Shown: positions 25,949-34,782, numbered from the stretch's first letter. The stretch: 55,821 nucleotides of DNA from a virus (IMGVR_UViG_3300027733_001676:1-55821), one strand, 5' to 3'. Numbers and translations: made by a program. The notes: a model not told the origin generated them from the letters alone.

Positions 25949-25960
25949 ATTAATATACAT

Positions 25961-25968
25961 ATAAATAG
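25961..25968 (-). promoter_or_regulatory. CTATTTAT upstream motif
   Basis: CTATTTAT on the coding strand, 12 nt before the ATG at 25948, overlapping the alternative start; possible late promoter. Confidence 0.3.
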
Positions 25969-25985
25969 TATTTGATAGTCAATTA

Positions 25986-26540
25986 TTAATCTTTTTTATC
26001 ATCTAATATTTCTATATGTCCAATGTACCCATGATTATCATTTCTGGTGGCCACTGCTTTAACATTGTATATAGTACCTTCTCTATCAATCATTCTGTAT
26101 ATACTAACACTACTTCTTTCATCTTTAACAGATCTGGCCCATTCTTTTTCAACCATTTCCAAATCTTCACTAAAAATGCCATTTTTCCACCCATTGCCTA
26201 AGAAATAATCCACATCGTGTTTTAATAATTGACAATATTTTTCATTTACCCACGTACATTTACCTTCAGTGTCACATTCAAATATTGGTTCCGGCCTATT
26301 ATCTAACATCCATTTTTGTCGTGTACATATAGTCTTAATCACATTACTATCGTGACTAACCTGTTTGTTTATCTTATCTACATGGTCTTTTAACGACGTA
26401 CCGGAATTGGGTTTGACTTCTTTTAATATTTCTTTTACATTCCGATTCAATGTAAATATCCATTTGAATGCGCCGAATAGAACGCCGCCGGCTGCACTTA
26501 TTACTAATATTTTTTCTAGGTATACAAAAATAGATTCCAT
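25986..26540 (-). CDS. Membrane-anchored PAS-domain protein
   Basis: I chose the ATG at 26540 (MESIFVYLEK). The 184-aa protein has one N-terminal transmembrane helix (about residues 7-30), a 45-residue linker that looks helical, and a PAS domain from about 75. That domain has RPEPIFECDTEGKCTWVNEKYCQLL, a G-N-G-W-K-N-G-I motif, EDLEMVEKEW, YRMIDREGTIYNVKA and a closing GYIGHIEIL strand. PAS domains sense small molecules, light or redox state or mediate dimerisation. No kinase, cyclase or DNA-binding output domain is attached, so it may act on a host partner in the membrane. It is the first gene after the nrdB terminator. Confidence 0.75.
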   Translation of the reverse strand: MESIFVYLEKILVISAAGGVLFGAFKWIFTLNRNVKEILKEVKPNSGTSLKDHVDKINKQVSHDSNVIKTICTRQKWMLDNRPEPIFECDTEGKCTWVNEKYCQLLKHDVDYFLGNGWKNGIFSEDLEMVEKEWARSVKDERSSVSIYRMIDREGTIYNVKAVATRNDNHGYIGHIEILDDKKD

Positions 26541-26563
26541 AATATAAATCAATCGAGATGGAT

Positions 26564-26571
26564 ATAAATAT
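26564..26571 (-). promoter_or_regulatory. ATATTTAT motif directly after the nrdB terminator
   Basis: ATATTTAT on the - strand (in TATATTTATAT), 7 nt beyond the nrdB terminator stem and 23 nt before the PAS protein ATG. Its position supports a promoter function. Confidence 0.45.
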
Positions 26572-26578
26572 AAGAAAA

Positions 26579-26604
26579 AACGAGCACCCATTAAAGTACT
26601 CGTT
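26579..26604 (-). terminator. Intrinsic terminator after nrdB
   Basis: AACGAG / CTCGTT stem, extendable by an inner AC/GT pair past one mismatch, followed on the - strand by TTTT-C-TT. It lies 21 nt after the nrdB stop. Confidence 0.6.
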
Positions 26605-26625
26605 ATATTTTTTAATTATTTACAA

Positions 26626-27684
26626 TTACAATTTGAAATCGTCAAATGCACCTTCTGTAATGGTATTATCAATACCTTTTACATAACTACTCAATTCAGT
26701 TTCTTGAGGAGCTACTTGTAGTTTCTTGCTATCGTAGTAACTATCTAACCACCCAGCTAATGGATTAGTTTTGGTGTTAGGATACAATTTCTTATATCCA
26801 ATACTTGATAGTCTATTATTAGCCAACCACTCAATATATTGCTTTAAACTTTCAGCAGTCAATCCAATCAAACTTCCCTTACTAAATAGATAATCGGCCC
26901 AATCCTTTTCAGCATTAACTGCCATTTCATAAGCAGCATAAACCTTATCTTCGTTCTTTTTAACAAGATCTTGGAATCCTTCATCTGGATTGTTAATCCA
27001 ATTCTTCATAATATTCTGTGTAATAGCGACATGTAGATTTTCATCACGGCTAATAAACTTAATAATCTTACTATTACCTTCCATCTTTCCACGATATCCA
27101 AAGTAAAAACTACAAGCAAATGATACATAGAATATCAATCCCTCAGTAATTTGAGTTGCCAATACCGCATCAAACAATTGTTGTTTAACATTATCTGATG
27201 GAGTTAGTAGTTCATCATACTTCTTACTGATTGCAGTAGCTCTCTTAACAATTTCTTGATCTTCCAACACACTATCAAAGAATTTGGTAGCATCTGGATA
27301 CACATTGTTTAAAATGTATGTATAACTATTACTATGAATAGTTTCAAAGAAACTCCACGCATTCATGCAAATTTCCAATTCACTATTTGTTACGTGTTTC
27401 ATAAGTTCATGAATACTACGACTCAACATACTATCAGTCATAGTTTGAAACTTAAGGTTACTATCAAATACAAATCGTTCTTCAGGTGAAAGGTTCTTGT
27501 AATCACTAATATCTTTAACAAGAGAAACTTCCTGCGGTCTCCAGAAGAAATTCAATTGTTGATCATACAGATCGTAGAATTTAGGATACTTGATCAAGTC
27601 ATATCTCTGTAGAGATAGATCTTCTCCTAAAAACATTGGATTTCTTAATTGGTCTATATTCTTCTTATTTAATACACTCTTCAT
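26626..27684 (-). CDS. nrdB: Class Ia ribonucleotide reductase beta subunit
   Basis: This 352-aa radical-generating subunit supplies the tyrosyl radical to NrdA. Key residues are present at E. coli-like spacing: D58 (VKD), E114 and H117 (FETIH), radical Tyr Y121 (SNSY), then EGLIFY and RDENLH for the second set of iron ligands. The C-terminal tail carries the alpha-binding hydrophobic/acidic pattern (GAFDDFKL). It lies 12 nt after nrdA with a perfect AGGAGG ribosome-binding site, the best in the window, and is followed by a terminator. The reductase is thus a complete class I enzyme. Confidence 0.93.
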   Translation of the reverse strand: MKSVLNKKNIDQLRNPMFLGEDLSLQRYDLIKYPKFYDLYDQQLNFFWRPQEVSLVKDISDYKNLSPEERFVFDSNLKFQTMTDSMLSRSIHELMKHVTNSELEICMNAWSFFETIHSNSYTYILNNVYPDATKFFDSVLEDQEIVKRATAISKKYDELLTPSDNVKQQLFDAVLATQITEGLIFYVSFACSFYFGYRGKMEGNSKIIKFISRDENLHVAITQNIMKNWINNPDEGFQDLVKKNEDKVYAAYEMAVNAEKDWADYLFSKGSLIGLTAESLKQYIEWLANNRLSSIGYKKLYPNTKTNPLAGWLDSYYDSKKLQVAPQETELSSYVKGIDNTITEGAFDDFKL

Positions 27685-27696
27685 TTTATCCTCCTA

Positions 27697-29985
27697 TTAT
27701 AGAGTACAAGCTCCACTTTCACAGCCGGATTCTTGTACTACTGCTTGTTTTGGTTCTGTTTTCTTTTCATCCATGGCGGTTTGTTTGTCGCCATCATCGG
27801 TATTAGCATAATACAAATTCTTCAATCCATACTTGTAGGCCAATAACATATCCTTAATTACTTCTTGAACAGGAACTTTATTCTTCTCATAACGGGATGG
27901 TATATAGTAAGTATTTGTACTAATACTCATATCTGTAAATTTTTGAATAGCTGCGGCTACTTTTAAATAACCCTCATTACTTGGCATATCAAAAGCAAAT
28001 GTATAATTTTCCTTGTACTTATCAATCCCAGGTACTACCACAGGCAAAATATTGCTCTTGCTGCCCTTGAAACTAATAGCACTGCGTGGTGGTTCAATAC
28101 CATTGGTACTGCTTTGAATTACTGAGCTAGATTCTACTGGCATACAAGCTGTAAGTGTACTATGTCTCATACCATGTTTTTTGATTTCTCCACGTAAAGC
28201 CTCCCAATCACAATGTAGAGGTTCAGTGACAAATTCATCAACATCTTTTTTATAAGTATCAATTGGCAAAATACCCTGACTAAACTTAGTACGATCAAAC
28301 TTTTCACACTTACCAACTTCTTTTGCCATTTCAACACTAGCCTTGATTAGATAATAACTTGTCTTTTCCATCCATCTGGCAACAAAGTTTGGAGCATTTT
28401 TATCCCAATACTTCAATCCTTCTTTAGCCAATAAAGCAGCCAAGTTACTTACACCTACACCAAGACTACGACGTTTCTTAGCAAAGTTTTCTGCGGCTGG
28501 TACGAAATAATCTTGATGTTCAATCAAAGCATCCAACATTCTAACAATGATGTCACAAACACTTTCCATTTCTTCATCATCTTTGATTTCTAACCAATTC
28601 AATGCGGCCAAGATACAAACACCAATTTCAGCATCCTTATCATTAACATCAGTGATTGGAATCAATGGATGATTAACTTCAAGACATAGATTGCTTGTAT
28701 CTACTTGATCAAGCCAACTGCCATGTTCATTTGCGTGGTCTACGAACATTGTATAAATTCGTCCAGTTTCAAGACGTTCTTTAGCTAATAGTCCCATCAA
28801 TTCACGTGCAGGTACTTTCTTCTTGAACTTGATGTTCTTATTAGCTTCAGCCTTTTCATATTTTTCCTTGAATCCTTCTAATCCAAATGTATTCCACAAT
28901 GAAGGACATTCATGATAACTAAACAATGTAATATCTTGATTTTTTAAGAACCGTTCAAAGATTAGTTTATCTAAACCAATACAATAGTCCAACTTACGAA
29001 CCCGATTATCATCAGTTCCTTGATTGTTCTTCAATACAAGAATATCTAGAATGTCATAATGAAACCATGCAAAATTAACAGTGGCACTACCCCCTCTAAT
29101 TCCGTTTTGATGACAACTCTTTACAGTAGCTTCAAATGCTTTAGCAAATGGAATTGGACCTGTATGCATTACTTCACCATTACGAATTGGAGCATTTGTA
29201 GCACGTAGTCTTGATAAATTCAATCCAATACCATAACGACTAGCAGTAGCAAAACCAACTGCACTGATATTACTGAAAATACTACGTAAATTATCATCGA
29301 CCGTGAATAGTGAACATGAAGCATAACTCTTCATTACCGTTCTTACTCCAGCCATAATTGGTGTAGGTAGATTAATCTTGTGTTTACTAAAATAATTGTA
29401 CGCTTTCTTGACATAATCCAATCGACCTTCTTTATAGTCTTTGAAAAAAGTCATTGCGATCAACATGTACGCAAACTGCGGTGTTTCATATATCTGTTTA
29501 GTTGCTCTATTTTGTACTAAATATTTATCACACAATTGTTTGATACCAGCATAAGTGAAGTTAAAATCACGATCATGCTTTAGATATTCATCTAGTTTAT
29601 CAAACTCTTGTTTACTATACCAGTTGAGAATTTCACCATCATAGACCAATGATTGAATATTAGATTGAACTAAATCATATAGTTTTGGTGGATTTTTACC
29701 TCCCCAAACTTCTTTACGAAGTTGATAATTCATCAATCTAGAAGCAACATATTGATAATTTGTCTTTTCTTCACTAATCAAATTAGCAGACGCTTCAATC
29801 AACATCTTGTGAATATCTTTTGAATTCATGCCATCAAAGAATGATAAGTGTGCATTCATCGCTACTTCTTCAAAGCCAACACCTTTTATGTCTTCTGTAG
29901 CCCACTGTAAAATCTTATTGATTTTATCTGCGTTAAACTTCTCGGTCTTGCCATCACGTTTCTTAATAAAAATTTCTTTGTTCAT
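27697..29985 (-). CDS. nrdA: Class Ia ribonucleotide reductase alpha subunit
   Basis: It reduces ribonucleotides to deoxyribonucleotides. I use the ATG at 29985; a TTG at 30018 would add 11 residues. The 762-aa chain has an N-terminal ATP-cone (KKRDGKTEKFNADKI). ASCSLF holds the first redox Cys, NLCLE the radical Cys and Glu, and CILAALNW the second redox Cys. TACMPVESSS is present, and the C-terminal tail GCESGACTL carries a CxxxxC shuttle almost identical to E. coli. No intein or split is visible. It pairs with nrdB immediately downstream. An inverted repeat lies between it and the helicase gene. Confidence 0.94.
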   Translation of the reverse strand: MNKEIFIKKRDGKTEKFNADKINKILQWATEDIKGVGFEEVAMNAHLSFFDGMNSKDIHKMLIEASANLISEEKTNYQYVASRLMNYQLRKEVWGGKNPPKLYDLVQSNIQSLVYDGEILNWYSKQEFDKLDEYLKHDRDFNFTYAGIKQLCDKYLVQNRATKQIYETPQFAYMLIAMTFFKDYKEGRLDYVKKAYNYFSKHKINLPTPIMAGVRTVMKSYASCSLFTVDDNLRSIFSNISAVGFATASRYGIGLNLSRLRATNAPIRNGEVMHTGPIPFAKAFEATVKSCHQNGIRGGSATVNFAWFHYDILDILVLKNNQGTDDNRVRKLDYCIGLDKLIFERFLKNQDITLFSYHECPSLWNTFGLEGFKEKYEKAEANKNIKFKKKVPARELMGLLAKERLETGRIYTMFVDHANEHGSWLDQVDTSNLCLEVNHPLIPITDVNDKDAEIGVCILAALNWLEIKDDEEMESVCDIIVRMLDALIEHQDYFVPAAENFAKKRRSLGVGVSNLAALLAKEGLKYWDKNAPNFVARWMEKTSYYLIKASVEMAKEVGKCEKFDRTKFSQGILPIDTYKKDVDEFVTEPLHCDWEALRGEIKKHGMRHSTLTACMPVESSSVIQSSTNGIEPPRSAISFKGSKSNILPVVVPGIDKYKENYTFAFDMPSNEGYLKVAAAIQKFTDMSISTNTYYIPSRYEKNKVPVQEVIKDMLLAYKYGLKNLYYANTDDGDKQTAMDEKKTEPKQAVVQESGCESGACTL

Positions 29986-30030
29986 AAAATATATTGGTAA
30001 AAGATAACTATTCTTCAATAGCCTCTTTGA

Positions 30031-30092
30031 TCCATGTTGTGACTAACTTTTTTAAGTTTTTTTTGACTCTTTTTTTATAGTCACAACTATGG
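30031..30092. repeat. Long imperfect inverted repeat between helicase and nrdA
   Basis: TCCATGTTGTGACTA (30031-30045) pairs with TAGTCACAACTATGGA (30077/8-30093): 15 of 16 positions with one inserted base, around a 32-nt A/T-rich centre that holds a smaller AACTT/AAGTT inverted repeat. It begins 1-2 nt after the helicase stop. There is no T-run after it on the - strand, so it is not a standard terminator; a protein-binding site, an RNA stability hairpin or an attenuator are options. Confidence 0.6.
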
Positions 30093-30093
30093 A

Positions 30094-31482
30094 TTATTCG
30101 TCTGCATCCTCAGAACTGCTATGTACGTTCCACTTATTCTTCAATAACTTCTTGACTTGGTTTTCACCATTCATCATTTCATTTTGAAGTGCTAATCCTT
30201 CTCTTGAAGATTCGCTGAATATTTCAATCTGACCACATCCAGCATTCATCTTACTTGGGAATGTCAAACCATCTGGTCCAAATCGATTCTTAATAATGTG
30301 GAATCTGGCTGTATTGGATTGTTTATCGTTAACTTTACGACTTAGTGACATAACGAAGTCAGCTGTCATGATCTTACGATAACTATCTGAAATGTTATTA
30401 GCCTGAATAATATCTTCATCCATAGCAGCACGATTACTCTGAGAAGCACTCCAGATTGGAACCTGCAATTCACCAGCTACAGCACGAAGTTCTTCATAAA
30501 TACCACCAGCTTCTTGATAACTATTGCTGTTACGATCACTATTAATTGGACGTAGAATATCTGCATAGTCAACAATAATCATATCTACCTTAGTACCCAA
30601 CATAGCCAATCGTTCACAATGAGCCTTCAAGCTCTGAGCGGATACAGTCTTAATTGGAAAGTACTTAATCATCAATTTACCTGGAATTTCTGCAATCTTC
30701 TTCTTAACAATATCAATGTTGTTACGAATGTTTTGGAAATCAATTCCAGTAAAACAAGCATCATAACGTAGACCCACATAATTTTCATTTAACTCCAGAG
30801 TAAAGTGAATTACATTTTTACCTTGTCTCATTGCTTCTGCACCTAGTCTACATAGTACCCAGCTTTTACCACTACCAGCACAAGCTGTAATAATTCCAAG
30901 TTCGCCAGGTCCAAGGCCACCATCCATCAAACCATCAATAACATCCCACTTGGTATTGATAGAATTACGAGCCATTAAGGTCATACGTTTTTCAACATCT
31001 TCGCCATAATCATGTCCGACATTACGTTCCATACCAGCCTTCAAAGCTTCATCAAACTTGGTCTTGATCTTTTCGTATTGACCAACCTTCAAATAGTCAA
31101 CGCTTTCCATGATGGCGTTCTTTAGCTTTTGATTGATACAGAATTCTAAGAACTCTTCCTTGATGAATTTTAGATCGCCGTCATTCATCTTTTGATAAAT
31201 CAACTTTAGATTATCTACAATACTCTTTTTGAGTACTTCATTGGTTACCACTTCCAATTTGACCTTAAACACATTAAGTGTTGGCAAATCACTATACTCA
31301 ATGAAATATTTAATACTTTCCTTGACAATCCACTTATGTGCATCACTTTCAAAGAAGTCTGCTTCAACAATATCACTAATACGCTCAATAAATGGTCTAT
31401 CGGATACAAGACCTGAGATACACTTAACTTGAAACTCACTTCCAAACTTCTTCAAATTGTCAATAATATGCTTATCGTTCAT
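30094..31482 (-). CDS. 41: Replicative DNA helicase, DnaB/T4 gp41-like
   Basis: The 462-aa RecA-fold helicase unwinds the fork. The N-terminal 160 residues are helical, as in DnaB/gp41. The motor domain has Walker A TACAGSGKS (199-207), a VIHFTLELNE segment, Walker B MIIVDYADIL near 295, a SASQSNRA sensor motif and a C-terminal HIIKNRFGPDG with the arginine-finger-like residue. The acidic C-terminus is SSEDADE. It is followed by the FEN and recombinase genes upstream in a replication cluster and has its own TAGACT-type promoter. gp41 and DnaB are not distinguishable by eye. Confidence 0.85.
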   Translation of the reverse strand: MNDKHIIDNLKKFGSEFQVKCISGLVSDRPFIERISDIVEADFFESDAHKWIVKESIKYFIEYSDLPTLNVFKVKLEVVTNEVLKKSIVDNLKLIYQKMNDGDLKFIKEEFLEFCINQKLKNAIMESVDYLKVGQYEKIKTKFDEALKAGMERNVGHDYGEDVEKRMTLMARNSINTKWDVIDGLMDGGLGPGELGIITACAGSGKSWVLCRLGAEAMRQGKNVIHFTLELNENYVGLRYDACFTGIDFQNIRNNIDIVKKKIAEIPGKLMIKYFPIKTVSAQSLKAHCERLAMLGTKVDMIIVDYADILRPINSDRNSNSYQEAGGIYEELRAVAGELQVPIWSASQSNRAAMDEDIIQANNISDSYRKIMTADFVMSLSRKVNDKQSNTARFHIIKNRFGPDGLTFPSKMNAGCGQIEIFSESSREGLALQNEMMNGENQVKKLLKNKWNVHSSSEDADE

Positions 31483-31520
31483 TATATATTCTTTCTATGT
31501 TTTGTTAATACTACTCCATC

Positions 31521-31548
31521 AGTCTACACCCAAGTGTGTAGATTCCAA
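31521..31548 (-). promoter_or_regulatory. Promoter TTGGAA-16-TAGACT with overlapping palindrome
   Basis: TTGGAA (31548-31543), 16-nt spacer, TAGACT (31526-31521) on the - strand, 39 nt before the helicase ATG. A 7-bp inverted repeat TCTACAC/GTGTAGA (31523-31529, 31536-31542) covers the spacer and half of the -10 box, a typical operator position. Confidence 0.52.
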
Positions 31549-31570
31549 CTTATTTTATAATTTATCGGTT

Positions 31571-32638
31571 TTACAATACGAAACTATTGAGTTTGCCCCA
31601 AGTTTCATTCAACCATACCATATAATTTGGTAGGTTACTCCACATTTTATCCTCAGTGATAAGTCTGCTGAATGTCATCTTATCAATCTTAGGAACTTGT
31701 TTCTTGATTATTTCTTCTATTCTTAACTGAGTAAATGATTGAATGCATGTATTCTTTAACTGCATCAGTTCAAAATTACGTTCCAATAGAAGTTTGTTAT
31801 CCAACACACGTTCATAAATCTTATACTTACTCTTATAATTTTCAGAGTAGTTATAAATTTCTTGCATTGTTACTTGTTTATCCTCACCCAAAAATGGATA
31901 TGCTTGAAGAACTCTTTTAATTCCAACGCCATCTAGACCAGGAATGTTATCACTGACATCACCCTCCATAACTCTGTAATAGATAAAATTATTGCAGGTA
32001 ATACCATACTCGTCCACTATTTCTTTACAACCAAAGATTTTCTTCTTGACAGGACTCCAGATTTTAACTCTATCACTTGCCAATTGTAAAAAGTCTTTGT
32101 CTGTGGACATAATAGTAACATTACTATCTTTAAATGTATCTTCAGACAAATAAGCAATTGTGTCATCGGCTTCAATATTATCAATAGCCATTACAGTTAC
32201 TGGTAATACTTCAAGATAACTTACCAATCGCATCAACTCAACTTGAAGATTCTTTTGTTCAAGATCAGATGAACTTAGTTCTTCATATGTTCTATTGAAC
32301 TTAATTTTGGTCTTACGTCCCTTTTTGTAATCAGGATAAAGCTTACGACGTTTTTGTGAACCACCTGTTCCATCAAATACAACGATAACTCTAGTTGGAT
32401 TAATTAATTTAATAGCATATCCAATACTCTTAAGGAACCCAGCAATTCCTCCGATATGCATTCCGTCATCATTCATCGATGGTACTGCCATAAATGAACG
32501 AATGAAGGTGTTTAATCCATCGACTAAGAGGATGTCGGAGTTAGTAGTTTTTTGAATACCACTATCACCGACACCCCCCGTTACGTTCTCGAAAAGAGAG
32601 AACAGTCTTTGTTTTTCACTGGAAGTAAATCCACTCAT
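31571..32638 (-). CDS. 5'-3' exonuclease / flap endonuclease (T4 RNase H-like)
   Basis: The 355-aa FEN-family nuclease removes RNA primers and flaps. Metal-binding aspartates are in the expected order: LLVDGLNTF (D40), IVVFDGTGGSQKRR, DNIEADDTIAYL near 150 and MSTDKDFLQL near 170, then VMEGDVSDNIPGLDGVG (the helix-hairpin-helix and last Asp pair). The basic K-R-R-K-L-Y-P-D-Y-K-K-G-R clamp is intact. It lies 2 nt after the recombinase stop, so the two genes are co-transcribed. Confidence 0.88.
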   Translation of the reverse strand: MSGFTSSEKQRLFSLFENVTGGVGDSGIQKTTNSDILLVDGLNTFIRSFMAVPSMNDDGMHIGGIAGFLKSIGYAIKLINPTRVIVVFDGTGGSQKRRKLYPDYKKGRKTKIKFNRTYEELSSSDLEQKNLQVELMRLVSYLEVLPVTVMAIDNIEADDTIAYLSEDTFKDSNVTIMSTDKDFLQLASDRVKIWSPVKKKIFGCKEIVDEYGITCNNFIYYRVMEGDVSDNIPGLDGVGIKRVLQAYPFLGEDKQVTMQEIYNYSENYKSKYKIYERVLDNKLLLERNFELMQLKNTCIQSFTQLRIEEIIKKQVPKIDKMTFSRLITEDKMWSNLPNYMVWLNETWGKLNSFVL

Positions 32639-32640
32639 TG

Positions 32641-33768
32641 TTATTCGCCAGCGTCATCTTCGTCGGTTGATACTTGAACATCTTCAACGATTTGACTATT
32701 TGGGTCTTTATATTTCATGATACAAGCATCACAAATCTTCATGTAAATTTCTTCCTTTAACTTTGAATCCGATTGTAGTATTGAAATGAAGTCTTTTGAT
32801 TGAAACTTCCATTCAGTACCATCGTTCTTTTGATAGGTGTAGTAAGCGCCGCCTTGTTTAAGAATACCCGCATCTTTCATAACCTTGATCCAACTACTAA
32901 AGTCAGCAATTCCACTATCAAAATAGATATCAAAATTTGCTTGACGTTGTGGTGGTCCCATACGATTCTTCACAACAACAGCTTTACATTCATTACCAAT
33001 AACGAGTTCACCCATCTTTAGTTTGCCTGTATTGTTTAGACGAACACGTACACTACAATGATATGCTAGAGCCTTGCCACCGCTGACTATGTACTTGTCA
33101 CCAAATGCCATAGCATTTAGATTCTGACGCAATTGGTTGGTAAAAATCAACAATACCTTCTGACGACCAATCATGTTGGTAATCTTACGCATTGCTTTGC
33201 TAATAATAATTGACTTACCAGTAGCATAACCATCCTTACCATGATCACTCTCTAGTTCTGCTTTTGTAGAAGCAGCTGCAACGGAATCAACAATAATTGT
33301 TAATAGCAAATCAGGATGATCCTTACGAATAAACGTAATTGCTTTTTCAATTCTGTCGAAGATATCTTCTACAGTCTCAGCTTGAGAATACATCAACTTG
33401 CTTTTAGACAAGTCAACTCCCAAACTCTTCCAGAATTCTCTGGACTCAGAATTTTCTGTGTCAATGAAAAGTGCTTTACCACCTTTTTTTTGTGTATCCG
33501 CAACAATGTGCGCACATACCAAGCTTTTTCCAGTTCCTTCAAGGCCTGTCAATTCAACGATACGTCCCACTGGCAAACCGCCATGAGGACGATTACTAAT
33601 CGCTAGATCTAGCATTGATGAACCGGTACTTACCCAATCACTGATTGTTGAGGGATCTTCCTGTTCATCCAAGAAGAACGCAATTTTACCACCTTCTTTG
33701 TTGGATTTATTGAGTTCATCTGCCAATCTTTCTAGCAGATCATCTTTTTCTGTTGTTTTTTTTGCCAT
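32641..33768 (-). CDS. RecA/UvsX-family recombinase
   Basis: The 375-aa recombinase is for strand exchange and recombination-dependent replication. Walker A is GLEGTGKS (75-82). ALFIDTENS, a Walker B LLLTIIVDSVAA near 155, the L1/L2 region with IFTNQLRQNLNAMAFGDKYIVSGGKAL, and an acidic C-terminus (STDEDDAGE) are all present. The spread of motifs is closer to RecA than to T4 UvsX, which is shorter in this region. It is flanked by a terminator hairpin upstream (after the SSB gene) and the FEN gene 2 nt downstream. Confidence 0.9.
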   Translation of the reverse strand: MAKKTTEKDDLLERLADELNKSNKEGGKIAFFLDEQEDPSTISDWVSTGSSMLDLAISNRPHGGLPVGRIVELTGLEGTGKSLVCAHIVADTQKKGGKALFIDTENSESREFWKSLGVDLSKSKLMYSQAETVEDIFDRIEKAITFIRKDHPDLLLTIIVDSVAAASTKAELESDHGKDGYATGKSIIISKAMRKITNMIGRQKVLLIFTNQLRQNLNAMAFGDKYIVSGGKALAYHCSVRVRLNNTGKLKMGELVIGNECKAVVVKNRMGPPQRQANFDIYFDSGIADFSSWIKVMKDAGILKQGGAYYTYQKNDGTEWKFQSKDFISILQSDSKLKEEIYMKICDACIMKYKDPNSQIVEDVQVSTDEDDAGE

Positions 33769-33784
33769 AACGTATATAACTAGA

Positions 33785-33814
33785 AAGCCGGTGGGGGTAT
33801 AACTCCACCGGCTT
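33785..33814. terminator. Strong hairpin terminator between SSB and recombinase genes
   Basis: A perfect 10-bp GC-rich stem AAGCCGGTGG / CCACCGGCTT with a 10-nt loop. On the - strand it lies 12 nt after the SSB stop and is followed by TTTCTAG; on the + strand it is followed by a longer T-run, so it may work in both directions. Confidence 0.75.
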
Positions 33815-33826
33815 ATTTTTTAATTT

Positions 33827-34672
33827 TTAAGCGCCAAACAAATCATCAAATGCCTTGTTAACATCATCACTTGATCCAGTCTTAGCTTTAACTGCGGTTG
33901 GAGATGCTGTTACAGCGGCCTTTGGTGCTGTTGCGGTTTTAACTGCGGTTGGAAACGGAGCTTCATCATCCGTATCAGTTGCTATAACAGATACAGCAGG
34001 ATCAGCAGCGGTTTCATCAGGATTCAACCACTTATCCATAACTTCCTTGAGTTCTTCATAAGATAGTTCTGGGAATAGATCCATAATGTTAACTTGAGAC
34101 TTGAGAGCATCAAGTAGACTTGAATTATTTGGATCTACAGCAACGCTTGTGTTTGGTTTAACACGAATATTGGTTTCTGGGAAACTCTTGCCTGATTCGT
34201 CACCAGTCTTGAATTCCACAACAATATCACGACCCGAGGTTAGATCGGTAATATCACCAAAATCAGGATCACTGATGATGCTTAGAAGTTCTTGGTAAAC
34301 TTGCTTACCAAATCCCCAGAACTTAACACCTTCTCCCTCTTCACCACGAACAATGACAGGAGCGAATGTACGCATCTTGGGTTCCATTTTCTTACCCATC
34401 TTCCACTCTTCCTTATCGCCGGTCTTCTTCAAACGATTTGAAAACTCAACGATTGGATCTGGACGACCAAAACTATCAGGGCTCATGTAACTCTTACCAT
34501 TTAGGTTGTAGTGAAACTTGAGTTCGATAAATGGATTCTCAGGAGAATACTTGTAAGGTACGATACGAACAACTTGCTTACCAGGCTTTGGTTTCCAAAT
34601 TAGGTTGGATTTCTGGTTTGTGTTTGAAAGTGAGTTCAAACGGCTCTTTAACTTACTAATGTCTAATCCCAT
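33827..34672 (-). CDS. 32: Single-stranded DNA-binding protein, T4 gp32-like
   Basis: The 281-aa gp32-type SSB coats ssDNA and coordinates the replisome. The N-terminal LDISKLKSRLNSL is the basic cooperativity region. The OB-fold part carries LIWKPKPGKQVVRIVPYKY, FHYNLNGKSYMSPDSFGRPDP and KFWGFGKQVYQELLSI as in marine T4-like gp32. An Ala/Thr/Pro-rich linker leads to the acidic tip DDVNKAFDDLFGA. The protein has no cysteine, so the zinc site of T4 gp32 cannot form. A strong promoter precedes it and a terminator follows, as expected for an abundant protein. Confidence 0.85.
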   Translation of the reverse strand: MGLDISKLKSRLNSLSNTNQKSNLIWKPKPGKQVVRIVPYKYSPENPFIELKFHYNLNGKSYMSPDSFGRPDPIVEFSNRLKKTGDKEEWKMGKKMEPKMRTFAPVIVRGEEGEGVKFWGFGKQVYQELLSIISDPDFGDITDLTSGRDIVVEFKTGDESGKSFPETNIRVKPNTSVAVDPNNSSLLDALKSQVNIMDLFPELSYEELKEVMDKWLNPDETAADPAVSVIATDTDDEAPFPTAVKTATAPKAAVTASPTAVKAKTGSSDDVNKAFDDLFGA

Positions 34673-34753
34673 AATTATTTATTTATTAATTGTTTAATTG
34701 ATAATTAGTTAATTCTTAATTCACTTAAATCAAGATGTAACCAACTTGAAATT

Positions 34754-34782
34754 ACTCTACACTAGGTACAGAGAAATGTCAA
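34754..34782 (-). promoter_or_regulatory. Promoter TTGACA-17-TAGAGT
   Basis: TTGACA (34782-34777), 17-nt spacer, TAGAGT (34759-34754) on the - strand, in the 127-nt gap before the SSB ATG at 34672. The rest of the gap is an A/T-rich 5' leader of about 75 nt with short inverted TTAATT/AATTAA repeats, which could take part in autoregulation as for T4 gene 32. Confidence 0.6.

Noticed and set aside
29986-30018. NrdA start at the TTG at 30018
   Set aside because: The ATG at 29985 begins the conserved ATP-cone directly; the upstream codons have no ribosome-binding site and look like leader.
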